From assembly GCA_041301185.1 (NCBI GenBank), contig JBFYSV010000038.1, forward strand, positions 1 to 23,947: a DNA stretch of 23,947 nucleotides, in the 5' to 3' direction. Shown here piece after piece: positions 15,902-23,369 of this stretch (its first letter is position 1; each line of letters begins with the position of its first letter). The notes beneath the pieces are model-generated. The model was not told the DNA's origin and made no database searches. It saw only the letters and a list, made by a program, of their open reading frames with translations. The stretch is from JAQBDA01 sp041301185 (GTDB taxonomy: Bacteria; Chloroflexota; Anaerolineae; Anaerolineales; UBA4823). A program made the position numbers and the translations under genes.

Positions 15902-16525
15902 TTACCCACCATACGGACGATCAGCCCCAATCAATATCCGCAAGCCGGTTGCAATAGTACCTAAAGCCACACCAAGTAAAATCCCGCGGGCTCCCGCCAC
16001 TGCCGGAATTTGCACAATCAATGAGCGCAATCCGTCCGGACCGTATAAGAAGGGGATTTCTATTCCAAATATTGGAGCGCTACCCAGCAATACAAGCAAA
16101 ACAGCCATCCCAAATAGCAGGCTAAAAAGGTCCATTCGGCGGCGCATCAGGCGAGCAGCAGAATAAATCAATACAACCGCCAGGATTGCCATCAGGCTAC
16201 TTTCGATGGGGAACTGGATCGAGTTGAATATCCATAGCGACCAGGAACCGGTTGGGCCATACAATCCCACCACAACCAGGGTGACTAGCAGAGAGGCAAT
16301 TAAAAGAAAACTGTATGCGCTGGCTGTGCCGCCCTTGCGCAGTTTAAACCAATGAACGCGCAGCAAGTTCGCCACACCCACAAATAATGCCGTCGAGGCG
16401 ATGATCATACTCCATTGCACCAGAATAGTCCGCAGGCTCACCAACTCCGGTAGCGGCAAAAAATACCCTGCCAGGACTACCAGGCCGAAGGCAATCGCAA
16501 TTGCTGCAGCCACAGGTATTTTCAT
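15902..16525 (-). CDS. Uncharacterised six-TM membrane protein
   Basis: From the ATG at 16525 this is a 207-residue protein with about six helices (~4-23, 31-54, 68-89, 105-127, 131-150, 178-200). Basic loops (HWFKLRKGG after helix 2, ARLMRRRMD after helix 4) suggest cytoplasmic sides there. The frame is open back to 16582, but the ATG at 16525 overlaps the upstream stop by ATGA and begins directly with a membrane helix, so it is the better start. No family signature is recognised. With the other six-TM protein it could form the membrane core of the operon's complex. Confidence 0.75.
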   Translation of the reverse strand: MKIPVAAAIAIAFGLVVLAGYFLPLPELVSLRTILVQWSMIIASTALFVGVANLLRVHWFKLRKGGTASAYSFLLIASLLVTLVVVGLYGPTGSWSLWIFNSIQFPIESSLMAILAVVLIYSAARLMRRRMDLFSLLFGMAVLLVLLGSAPIFGIEIPFLYGPDGLRSLIVQIPAVAGARGILLGVALGTIATGLRILIGADRPYGG

Positions 16526-17289
16526 ATCAGCCCCACCAGTTTCAATGCTGCCCCAACCAGGATGATCACAACCAGAACCCACCGGAAAATGTCCTGCGCC
16601 CGCAAGCTGGATGCGTGCAGCGGTCCGGCATTGACGTACGCTCCAGCAGCATATAGCTCTTCACCAATCAACGGTTCCTGTGCCGCCGCGACCATAACGG
16701 CTTGAGCCTGGATGCTATCGCTTCCTGCCAGGGTCAGCCCGTCAGTGCGCTCGGAGGCGTCTGCGATCAGAGCCACCTCACTGCCAAAATGACCAGCTAA
16801 TACCGTTGCAGAAACTTGTTCGTCATAGATGTTTGGCAACACCCCGGCTGCATAAGAAAATGGCGTCAACCCGCTCACCCGTCCCTGCCCAGAATCATAC
16901 TGCCGGGCTTCACCGATCGTCCGGTAGGTTTTGCTGAGCGTGTCTTGAGACAAGATACCCAGGGTGCCCTCTCCGCTGGATACAACTGGAGGTCGGTCGC
17001 TGATGGAGGCAAGGCGCGCTATTCGCTCTACCACGCTCAACCCAAGCAAACCAGAAATGCCTTGCATGCCTGAAACTCCACCCCAACCCAAAGAGATATG
17101 CAAGCGCTTGCCCGCCTCAACTGCCAACCCGACAGCCTTACCCAAGCGCGAAAAAGCTACAATCCCCCGCAGGTTTTGTCCGGGACGATTCTTGCCCGCT
17201 ACAGCAAAAACGATCATCGAACCCAGGAAAACAACCAGAAAAACCAGACCCAGACCCTCCGGACTGATCAGAATATCTACAATGTTCAC
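16522..17289 (-). CDS. DUF6754-like bitopic membrane protein
   Basis: The 255-residue protein has one TM helix near each end (~12-31 and 236-254) around a soluble domain. Features such as GLAVEAGKRLHISLGWGG (54-71), the IGEARQYDS segment, LAGHFGSEVALIADA (164-178), the GEELYAAGAYV block (209-219) and the closing SLRAQDIFRWVLV match my memory of DUF6754, a family of unknown function found in archaea and some anaerobic bacteria; I could not check this. Both gene borders are ATGA overlaps, so it is tightly coupled to its neighbours. The conserved His, Glu and Gly positions could form a binding site, but no known enzyme motif is present. Confidence 0.7.
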   Translation of the reverse strand: MNIVDILISPEGLGLVFLVVFLGSMIVFAVAGKNRPGQNLRGIVAFSRLGKAVGLAVEAGKRLHISLGWGGVSGMQGISGLLGLSVVERIARLASISDRPPVVSSGEGTLGILSQDTLSKTYRTIGEARQYDSGQGRVSGLTPFSYAAGVLPNIYDEQVSATVLAGHFGSEVALIADASERTDGLTLAGSDSIQAQAVMVAAAQEPLIGEELYAAGAYVNAGPLHASSLRAQDIFRWVLVVIILVGAALKLVGLI

Positions 17290-17546
17290 TGGAGATTGAC
17301 CTCCCTGAGAAAGGCTGCGAAACCCTGCGCTTTCTTCTTATCCTCGAGCATCTCGGTCAAAGCCTGCCATTGATCTTCTGGAAGGGCATTGTACGCCAGG
17401 GGTTGAGCCAGATAGATCAGTTGTGCAACAATCAAGTTGAGCGGGCCCGCCACTTCCAATAAGGAGGCTATCCAATCCGCTAACCCCCACTTATGCAAGT
17501 TACATGCCCACAACTGCCAGATCTGCCGGTCAGAACTCATCGTCAC
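17286..17546 (-). CDS. Small uncharacterised protein, first gene of the seven-gene operon
   Basis: An 86-residue soluble-looking protein, rich in Trp and Leu at the start (IWQLWACNLHKWGLADW) and charged near the end (EMLEDKKKAQGFAAFLREVN). The first half (LLEVAGPLNLIVAQLIYLAQPLAY) is moderately hydrophobic and could be amphipathic rather than a true TM helix. It overlaps the DUF6754-like gene by four bases (ATGA). The start is uncertain: GTG at 17546 or ATG at 17540; an AGGAG at 17559-17563 is somewhat far from either. A good promoter and a leader hairpin lie upstream. No homolog is recognised. Confidence 0.6.
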   Translation of the reverse strand: MTMSSDRQIWQLWACNLHKWGLADWIASLLEVAGPLNLIVAQLIYLAQPLAYNALPEDQWQALTEMLEDKKKAQGFAAFLREVNLQ

Positions 17547-17565
17547 AATGGAACACAGCTCCTGG

Positions 17566-17589
17566 GTAGCATGTAGGACCCCATGCTAC
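17566..17589. promoter_or_regulatory. Perfect 8-bp inverted repeat at the operon transcription start
   Basis: GTAGCATG (17566-17573) and CATGCTAC (17582-17589) are exact inverted copies with an eight-base loop. With the predicted start near 17591, the sequence would be a hairpin at the very 5' end of the mRNA, or a DNA operator overlapping the start site. Confidence 0.6.
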
Positions 17590-17597
17590 ATAGACTG

Positions 17598-17626
17598 ATT
17601 TTATATCCGCATGCCAAGAAGGTCAA
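17598..17626 (-). promoter_or_regulatory. Promoter of the seven-gene operon
   Basis: TTGACC (complement of 17621-17626), 17 bases, then TAAAAT (complement of 17598-17603): 5/6 matches to each consensus box with ideal spacing. Transcription would start about 45 bases before the first gene. Confidence 0.7.
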
Positions 17627-17714
17627 GGTATATTGCGAATAACCTAAGAAATTCGATAAATTTCGCCAATTTCTGCACCCACTTTGGCTTAATCACAACA
17701 ACTTTAGTCTGAAA

Positions 17715-17728
17715 TGTGACAGGTCACA
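17715..17728. promoter_or_regulatory. Palindrome TGTGAC-AG-GTCACA, candidate operator
   Basis: A perfect inverted repeat of six bases with a two-base centre. The half sites recall CRP/FNR or Rex boxes (TGTGA/TCACA), but those have a six-base gap and here it is four, so the regulator may be a different one. It lies 158 bases before the oxidoreductase ATG and 89 bases upstream of the divergent operon's -35. Confidence 0.5.
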
Positions 17729-17885
17729 GGTAAATATTATGCCATAAATAACTATGTAGATAGAACAATGAGGACTACACTTGTACATTGGAACCATAAT
17801 ACACACTTGTAGAAATGAATGGGCAGGATATGCTAAAAACCCTGCTCTTATCTTGCCCAACCGGCAGGAATGGAGAAACAATTCA

Positions 17886-20800
17886 ATGAAGAGAAATATG
17901 GTTACGATCGACGGCAACGAGGCTACTGCTTACGTTGCCCACAAACTGAGCGAGGTGATTGCAATTTACCCAATCACCCCCTCCTCTTCCATGGGTGAGC
18001 TGGCAGATGAGTGGTCTGCCAAAGGTCGTCCCAATTTGTGGGGGACGGTTCCTTTGGTCATTGAAATGCAATCCGAAGGCGGAGCAGCCGGCGCAGTTCA
18101 CGGTGCCCTGCAAGCCGGATCCTTGAGCACGACCTTCACCGCCTCCCAGGGGCTGTTACTGATGATCCCCAACATGTACAAGATAGCTGGCGAGCTGACC
18201 CCGACTGTCTTTCACGTCTCTGCCCGCACGGTAGCCACCCATGCCCTCTCAATTTTTGGCGATCATTCAGACATCATGGCGGTCCGATCTACCGGCTTTT
18301 CCATGCTGGCTTCCAGTTCCATTCAAGAAGCACAGGATATAGCCTTGATTGCCCACGCGTCTACCCTGGAAGCCCGCATCCCGTTTATTCACTTCTTCGA
18401 TGGCTTCCGTACCTCGGCTGAGGTCAACAAAATCGAACAGTTGACTGACGCCGAGATCCGCGCCATGATTGACGACGACTTGGTCCGCCAGCACCGCTCC
18501 CGGTCGCTATCACCCGATCGCCCGGTGTTGCGCGGCTCCGCCCAAAACCCGGATGTGTTCTTCCAGGGTCGTGAGACGATCAACCCCTTCTATGCTACCT
18601 GCCCGGATATCGTCCAGAAGACCATGGATAAATTTGCCCAGGTCGTTGGGCGAAAGTATGGCCTCTTCGACTACACCGGAGCGCCCGACGCAGAGCGCGT
18701 GATTGTCTTAATGGGTTCAGGAGCAGAGACAGCCAGCGAAACGGCAAAATTCCTGACCGAACGCGGCGAGAAGGTCGGTGTCCTAAATGTGCACCTGTAC
18801 CGGCCCTTTTCGGTCAAGCATTTCCTGGGGGCGTTACCGCCATCGGTGAAAGTTATCGCGGTGCTGGATCGCGCCAAAGAGCCAGGCGCCGCCGGAGAAC
18901 CGCTATACCAGGATGTGGTCACTTCTATTAACGAAGGTCTGGCTGAAGGCAGCGTGCCCTATGCCCAATTTGCCAATCGTCCATCCCCGCGCGTCATCGG
19001 TGGTCGCTACGGGCTGTCTTCCAAAGAGTTCACCCCGGCAATGGTGAAAGGCGTCTTCGATGAGATGCTGAAAGCCGAGCCGAAGAATCACTTCACCATT
19101 GGCATCGTTGACGATGTGTCGCACACCAGCCTGGATTATGATCCATCCTTCTTCATTGAAACGCCGGATACCGTCCGCTGCGTGTTCTGGGGTTTGGGCT
19201 CCGACGGCACCGTCGGAGCGAACAAGAACTCGATCAAGATCATCGGTGAAGAGACCGATAACTACGCTCAGGGTTATTTCGTTTACGACTCGAAGAAATC
19301 AGGGTCGGTCACCGTCTCGCACCTGCGCTTTGGGCCGAAACCCATCCGTGCGCCCTACCTGATCGGTCAGGCAAATTTTGTCGCCTGCCACCAGTTCACG
19401 TTCCTGGAGCGCTACGACGTATTGAAATACGCCATGCCCGGCGCGGTCTTCTTGCTGAACAGCCTGTATGGTCCGGAAGAAGTGTGGGACAAATTACCGG
19501 TCGAGACACAAATAACAATCCTGGACAAGAAACTGCGCTTCTACGTAATTGATGCCAATGAAGTTGCGCAAAAAACCGGCATGGGTGGTCGCATCAACAC
19601 CATCATGCAGACCTGTTTCTTTGCCATCAGCGGCGTCTTACCCCGTGAGCAAGCCATCCAGGAAATCAAGCACGCTATTGATAAGACCTACAGTAAGCGC
19701 GGCGAAGCAGTGGTGCAACGCAATTACGAAGCTGTCGATCATGCCTTGGCTCACCTGCACGAAGTCAAAGTGCCGCAGACCATCAGCAGCCAGATCACCC
19801 GCCGCCCCCCTGTCCCAGAGCATGCGCCAACATTTGTGCGCGAGGTTTTGGGAAAGATCATCGCCGGAGACGGGGACAATCTACCAGTCAGCGCGATGCC
19901 GGTCGATGGCACATTCCCAACCGGCACAACCATGTGGGAAAAACGCAATATTGCCCTGGAAATCCCGGTTTGGGAGCCAAATGTATGCATCCAGTGTGGG
20001 AAATGCGTCTTTGTGTGCCCGCACGCAGTCATCCGGGAAAAAGTCTACGATCCAGCCTACTTGAAAGACGCCCCCGAGGGATGGCAAGCTGTTGAAGCGC
20101 GCTGGAAAGAATTCCCCGATATGAAGTACACCCTGGCAGTTGCCCCAGAAGACTGCACCGCTTGTGGTTTATGTGTGGAAGTGTGCCCGGCAAAAGACAA
20201 ATCGCAGGTCGGGCGCAAAGCGATCAATATGGCGGACCAGCCTCCCATTCGCGAGAGCGAAGCCGTCAAGTGGGACTACTTCCTCACCATCCCAGATATG
20301 GACCGCACGCTGGTCAGCCCGAAAGCAGTCAAGAACTCCCAGCTTCTGCAGCCCTTATTCGAGTTCTCTGGCGCTTGCGCCGGATGTGGCGAGACCCCCT
20401 ACGTCAAGCTCCTCAGCCAGCTATTTGGCGACCGGATTATGGTAGCCAATGCCACCGGTTGTTCTTCCATATATGGAGGCAACCTGCCCACAACACCTTG
20501 GACGAAGAACGCTGAGGGGCGTGGACCAGCCTGGTCGAACTCGCTGTTTGAAGACAACGCCGAGTTCGGGCTGGGCATGCGCCTGACCCTGGATAAGCAG
20601 ATCGAATTTGCCCGCGAATTGCTGCCCGGTTTTGCCGGTAAGGTAGGTGAGCAGCTGGTGGATGCCATCCTGAACGCTGACCAATCCTCTGAAACAGGTA
20701 TCAAGGAACAGCGCCAGCGGGTCGAGCTGCTGAAACAGCGCCTGGCAGGGGTTGATACCCCCGAAGCCCGCCAGCTTGCTAGCCTGGCGGATGTCCTCAG

Positions 20801-21479
20801 CCGCAAGAGTGTCTGGATCTTGGGAGGCGATGGCTGGGCATACGACATTGGTTATGGCGGCCTGGATCATGTCCTGGCATCCGGACGGGATGTCAATGTC
20901 CTGGTCCTGGACACAGAAGTCTATTCCAACACCGGTGGGCAGGCATCCAAATCTACGCCCAGGGGCGCAGTAGCCAAGTTCGCCGCCAAAGGCAAGGGCA
21001 TCTCAAAGAAAGACCTGGGGCTGATCGCCATGGCTTACGGATACGTGTATGTTGCTCGCGTAGCATTTGGCGCCAGCGACCAGCAAACCTTGACTGCCTT
21101 CCTGGAAGCAGAAGCCTACGATGGCCCATCTCTCATCATCGCCTACAGCCACTGTATTGCCCACGGCTATGATTTGCGCAGGGGTCTCGACCAGCAAAAA
21201 TTGGCGGTGCAATCGGGAGCCTGGCCTCTCTACCGCTACAACCCGAACCTGCCACAGGCAGGGAAAAACCCGCTTGTCATGGATTCTAAAGAGCCCACCA
21301 TACCGATCTCTCAGTATGCTTATAATGAAACCCGCTATCGCATGCTCCTACAAAGCAATGAGCAGCGCGCCGAGGAGCTCATGAAGCAGGCTCAGCAGGA
21401 TGCCAAAAAGCGCTGGAACCTCTACCATCAGATGGCAGAGATGCACTATGATGGCAGCAATGGAAAGCCAGAAGAGTGA
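17886..21479 (+). CDS. nifJ: Pyruvate:ferredoxin (flavodoxin) oxidoreductase, single-chain
   Basis: This 1197-residue cytoplasmic enzyme oxidises pyruvate to acetyl-CoA and CO2, passing electrons to ferredoxin, and is central to anaerobic carbon metabolism. The fused order is complete: domain I with YPITPSSSMGELADEW, domain II (VIVLMGSGAETASETAKFL), the EKR-type region, a ferredoxin domain with two 4Fe-4S motifs (C701, C704, C707, C711; C757, C760, C763, C767) and the TPP domain (GDGWAYDIGYGG from 981, DTEVYSNTGGQ from 1009). The proximal cluster ligands C831, C834, C859 and C1090 are present with the spacing I recall for the Desulfovibrio africanus enzyme. The frame extends upstream to 17781, but GGAGAAA nine bases before the ATG at 17886 supports that start. 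A DHOD-like gene follows. Confidence 0.97.
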   Translation: MKRNMVTIDGNEATAYVAHKLSEVIAIYPITPSSSMGELADEWSAKGRPNLWGTVPLVIEMQSEGGAAGAVHGALQAGSLSTTFTASQGLLLMIPNMYKIAGELTPTVFHVSARTVATHALSIFGDHSDIMAVRSTGFSMLASSSIQEAQDIALIAHASTLEARIPFIHFFDGFRTSAEVNKIEQLTDAEIRAMIDDDLVRQHRSRSLSPDRPVLRGSAQNPDVFFQGRETINPFYATCPDIVQKTMDKFAQVVGRKYGLFDYTGAPDAERVIVLMGSGAETASETAKFLTERGEKVGVLNVHLYRPFSVKHFLGALPPSVKVIAVLDRAKEPGAAGEPLYQDVVTSINEGLAEGSVPYAQFANRPSPRVIGGRYGLSSKEFTPAMVKGVFDEMLKAEPKNHFTIGIVDDVSHTSLDYDPSFFIETPDTVRCVFWGLGSDGTVGANKNSIKIIGEETDNYAQGYFVYDSKKSGSVTVSHLRFGPKPIRAPYLIGQANFVACHQFTFLERYDVLKYAMPGAVFLLNSLYGPEEVWDKLPVETQITILDKKLRFYVIDANEVAQKTGMGGRINTIMQTCFFAISGVLPREQAIQEIKHAIDKTYSKRGEAVVQRNYEAVDHALAHLHEVKVPQTISSQITRRPPVPEHAPTFVREVLGKIIAGDGDNLPVSAMPVDGTFPTGTTMWEKRNIALEIPVWEPNVCIQCGKCVFVCPHAVIREKVYDPAYLKDAPEGWQAVEARWKEFPDMKYTLAVAPEDCTACGLCVEVCPAKDKSQVGRKAINMADQPPIRESEAVKWDYFLTIPDMDRTLVSPKAVKNSQLLQPLFEFSGACAGCGETPYVKLLSQLFGDRIMVANATGCSSIYGGNLPTTPWTKNAEGRGPAWSNSLFEDNAEFGLGMRLTLDKQIEFARELLPGFAGKVGEQLVDAILNADQSSETGIKEQRQRVELLKQRLAGVDTPEARQLASLADVLSRKSVWILGGDGWAYDIGYGGLDHVLASGRDVNVLVLDTEVYSNTGGQASKSTPRGAVAKFAAKGKGISKKDLGLIAMAYGYVYVARVAFGASDQQTLTAFLEAEAYDGPSLIIAYSHCIAHGYDLRRGLDQQKLAVQSGAWPLYRYNPNLPQAGKNPLVMDSKEPTIPISQYAYNETRYRMLLQSNEQRAEELMKQAQQDAKKRWNLYHQMAEMHYDGSNGKPEE

Positions 21480-21489
21480 TCAAAGGTAA

Positions 21490-21524
21490 GGGGTGGGCAT
21501 GCCTTGAAGGATATTGCCCGCCCC
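21490..21524 (+). other. Intercistronic stem-loop between nifJ and the DHOD-like gene
   Basis: GGGGTGGGC (21490-21498) pairs with GCCCGCCCC (21516-21524) as nine pairs including one T-G, with a 17-base loop. No T run follows, so it is more likely an mRNA-stabilising or partial-termination hairpin than a full terminator. Confidence 0.55.
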
Positions 21525-21563
21525 CAAGTTCTCTAACCCACTAATAAACTTAAGGAAAATGCC

Positions 21564-22553
21564 ATGGTTGATCTGACAACATCCTATCTCGGCTTATCGT
21601 TAAAAAACCCCCTGGTCGCTTCTGCATCCCCCTTATCAAAGAGGGTCGAGACAGCTCTCCAGCTAGAAGAAGCTGGTGTTTCTGCCATCGTAATGTACTC
21701 GCTTTTCGAGGAACAGATCATCCAGGAAAGCCTCAAACTGGATAGAGACCTGAGCCGCGGGATTGAATCTTACGCCGAGGCACCCAGCTACCTGCCCGAT
21801 TATGGTTTATACAACATCGGTCCGGAAAATTACCTGAATCACCTCAAAAAAGTAAAGCAAGCAGTGAAAATTCCGGTGATCGGCAGCTTAAACGGCGTCT
21901 CGACCGGCGGATGGGTTGATTACGCGAAGAAGATCGAGCAAGCCGGCGCTGATGCCCTCGAGCTGAACCTTTACGATCTTGCCACCGACCCAAACTTGAC
22001 CAGCGCTCAGCTCGAAGACAGCTATATTACCCTGGTCGGAGATATCCGCAAGCAGCTCCGCATCCCGCTGGCGGTCAAGTTAAGCCCCTTCTTCACCTCC
22101 CTGCCGAATTTTGCCAGCCACCTGGTCGAAGCGGGCGCCAACGGGCTGGTCCTCTTCAATCGCTTCTACCAGCCGGATTTTGATCTGGACGAGCTGCATG
22201 TGGTTCCGAACCTGGTTCTGAGCAACTCTCACGAGCTACGCCTACCGCTGCGCTGGATCGCCATCCTGTACGGGCGCGTTCAAGCCGATTTTGCCCTGAC
22301 CAGCGGCGTGCATACAGCCGTCGATGTAATCAAAGCGCTCATGGCTGGAGCCAGTGTTGCTATGGTCGCTTCAGAGTTCTTGCATCAAGGTACCTCTCGT
22401 GCCGCAGAAATTCTCACGGATACGAGTGCCTGGCTGGATGAGCGCGAATACATATCCGTGACCCAGTTGAAAGGCAGCATGAGCCAGCAGTCAGTATCTG
22501 ACCCCTCCGCTTTCGAGCGGGCAAACTACATGGCAGTGCTCAGCTCGTACTAA
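21564..22553 (+). CDS. Dihydroorotate dehydrogenase-like flavoprotein, partner of the oxidoreductase gene
   Basis: A 329-residue TIM-barrel protein of the class 1 dihydroorotate dehydrogenase superfamily, expected to bind FMN. Conserved blocks: KNPLVASASPLS (14-25), PVIGSLNG (104-111), ELNLYD (133-138), AVKLSP (170-175), GLVLFNRF (194-201), TSGVH (246-250) and AGASVAMVAS (261-270). In true class 1 PyrD the 133-138 region reads LNLSCPN, with Cys as catalytic base; here it is LNLYDLA, so pyrimidine synthesis is unlikely. Homologues of this kind are often encoded next to PFOR genes and are annotated only as DHOD-like. It is co-oriented 84 bases after nifJ, with AAGGAAA before the ATG, and closed by a terminator. 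Role unknown, perhaps redox coupled to ferredoxin metabolism. Confidence 0.85.
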   Translation: MVDLTTSYLGLSLKNPLVASASPLSKRVETALQLEEAGVSAIVMYSLFEEQIIQESLKLDRDLSRGIESYAEAPSYLPDYGLYNIGPENYLNHLKKVKQAVKIPVIGSLNGVSTGGWVDYAKKIEQAGADALELNLYDLATDPNLTSAQLEDSYITLVGDIRKQLRIPLAVKLSPFFTSLPNFASHLVEAGANGLVLFNRFYQPDFDLDELHVVPNLVLSNSHELRLPLRWIAILYGRVQADFALTSGVHTAVDVIKALMAGASVAMVASEFLHQGTSRAAEILTDTSAWLDEREYISVTQLKGSMSQQSVSDPSAFERANYMAVLSSY

Positions 22554-22572
22554 GCCAAAAGCCTTAAAAATC

Positions 22573-22609
22573 AAGCGGGATGCCCCGAATCGATCAGGGT
22601 ATCCCGCTT
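22573..22609. terminator. Bidirectional intrinsic terminator
   Basis: AAGCGGGAT (22573-22581) pairs with ATCCCGCTT (22601-22609), extended inward by GCCC/GGGT to 13 pairs. On the + strand ATTGTTT follows; on the - strand GATTTTTAAGG follows. It separates the convergent DHOD-like and infA units. Confidence 0.88.
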
Positions 22610-22651
22610 ATTGTTTAAAATTACAGGATGAGTCCGGAGAAAATGGCCGAG

Positions 22652-22906
22652 TTATGCTTCTTCAGCTTCTGGCATATCAACGTACTTCTTATGGCGGTAC
22701 ACAATCCGCCCGCGGGTCAAGTCATATGGTGACACTTCTACACGGACGCGATCTCCCAGCAAGATACGAATATAGTATTTGCGCATTTTGCCCGAGAGGT
22801 ACGCCAGAACTTCGTGACCGTTGTCTAGCCGCACCTTGAACTGCGTGGCTGGCAGGGCTTCTACGACCATGCCTTCAACCTGAATTTTGTCTTCATCTTT
22901 TGCCAT
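22652..22906 (-). CDS. infA: Translation initiation factor IF-1
   Basis: IF-1 (84 residues) is an OB-fold protein that binds the 30S A site during initiation. Typical segments: VEGMVVEALPATQFKVRLDNGHEVLAYLSGK-like strands (only key parts quoted), KMRKYYIRILLGDRVRVEV and SPYDLTRGRIVYR. The core is standard; the acidic tail ending DMPEAEEA makes it about 12 residues longer than the usual 72. GGAGGTGTAA precedes the ATG. It follows rpsU after 42 bases and is probably cotranscribed with it, away from the more usual infA position in the large ribosomal protein cluster. Confidence 0.96.
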   Translation of the reverse strand: MAKDEDKIQVEGMVVEALPATQFKVRLDNGHEVLAYLSGKMRKYYIRILLGDRVRVEVSPYDLTRGRIVYRHKKYVDMPEAEEA

Positions 22907-22948
22907 TTACACCTCCGGTGTCAACATTAAGCAACCGACCTGGATGGA

Positions 22949-23146
22949 TCATTCTATATCCGGGGTCTGTCGGCGCTTAATCCGACGAATAGATTTCTTT
23001 TTCTGAATGCGACGCAACTCACTCTTGGAAACAAACCAGCGCTTGCGGCGAACTGTGCTCAAGATGCCACTCTTAGCCACCTTTTTGCGGAAGCGCTTGA
23101 GCAGTTGATCTTGCGTCTCGTTGGGGCGTAAGTTAACCGATGCCAA
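22949..23146 (-). CDS. rpsU: Small ribosomal subunit protein bS21
   Basis: The protein (65 residues) is very basic and matches bS21: VNLRPNETQDQLLKRFRKKV, then the KRWFVSKSELRRIQKKKSI stretch. bS21 sits near the 3' end of 16S rRNA and aids initiation. An in-frame TTG at 23170 would start upstream of the ribosome site. The motif AAGGAGGTG (23153-23162) instead points to the TTG at 23146, giving a normal bS21 N terminus (M)ASVNLRP. A TTG start may keep translation low. The gene heads the rpsU-infA unit, read from a consensus promoter through a long leader with an internal terminator. Confidence 0.93.
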   Translation of the reverse strand: MASVNLRPNETQDQLLKRFRKKVAKSGILSTVRRKRWFVSKSELRRIQKKKSIRRIKRRQTPDIE

Positions 23147-23152
23147 TCTTTT

Positions 23153-23162
23153 CACCTCCTTT
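23153..23162 (-). promoter_or_regulatory. Near-perfect Shine-Dalgarno sequence of rpsU
   Basis: AAAGGAGGTG on the - strand ends six bases before the TTG at 23146. It decides the start codon, since it lies inside the longer reading frame. It also shows the anti-Shine-Dalgarno end of 16S rRNA is conventional in this organism. Confidence 0.85.
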
Positions 23163-23221
23163 CGTCGCAAGCTGGTGAGTTAGAGATATGATCACAACAC
23201 CAGCCACATGTCCTGGGGCAC

Positions 23222-23262
23222 AAAAAAAGCCCGGCAAGCGTTCAGGGACACAGCCGAGCCTT
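23222..23262 (-). terminator. Intrinsic terminator/attenuator in the rpsU leader
   Basis: On the - strand GCTCGGC (23259-23253) pairs with GCCGGGC (23235-23229), seven pairs, extendable to ten with G-U and A-U pairs, followed by seven T (23228-23222). The loop is 17 nt. It lies about 75 bases before the rpsU start and about 100 bases after the promoter at 23370-23398. It may also stop read-through from the rRNA operon. Confidence 0.8.
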
Positions 23263-23363
23263 ACAGCTCAAGGGGTTTACATAATCTGATCAACCCAATA
23301 CGCTCTCTCCTGGTTGCTATTATGTTAGCAGAACAGATCCAAGAGCGGTCCGCGAACGCCGCT
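23222..23363 (-). ncRNA. Candidate leader RNA or small RNA upstream of rpsU
   Basis: From the predicted start near 23363 to the terminator, a transcript of about 142 nt would form. It has a 5' hairpin (AGCGG/CCGCT, 23363-23344), a TGCTA/TAGCA hairpin (near 23327-23312), and a GAGC/GCTC alternative that would sequester the left arm of the terminator. GGCGTTC near the 5' end (23360-23354) can pair with GAACGCT in the terminator loop (23243-23237). It matches no RNA family I recognise (not 6S, SRP or tmRNA by eye). Confidence 0.4.
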
Positions 23364-23369
23364 GAAATA

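Larger units (their letters stand above)
17547..17885. other. AT-richer divergent spacer between the seven-gene operon and porA
   Basis: This 339-base stretch holds no convincing gene. It contains the operon promoter (17598-17626, - strand), an 8-bp palindrome at its start point (17566-17589), a perfect 6+2+6 palindrome (17715-17728), a widely spaced GCCAA...TTGGC pair (17665-17669, 17684-17688), and the ribosome site GGAGAAA (17872-17878) of the oxidoreductase gene. A weak + strand promoter could be TTGGAA/TAGAAA (from 17789), but I am not sure of it. Confidence 0.6.

Noticed and set aside
17715..17728. Canonical CRP or Rex site
   Set aside because: The gap between TGTGA and TCACA is four bases, not six, so I call it only a palindrome of unknown regulator.
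17693..17917. 74-residue open frame on the - strand in the nifJ upstream spacer
   Set aside because: It overlaps the nifJ start, lacks a good ribosome site and covers the palindrome; hydrophobic AT-rich translation is common in spacers.
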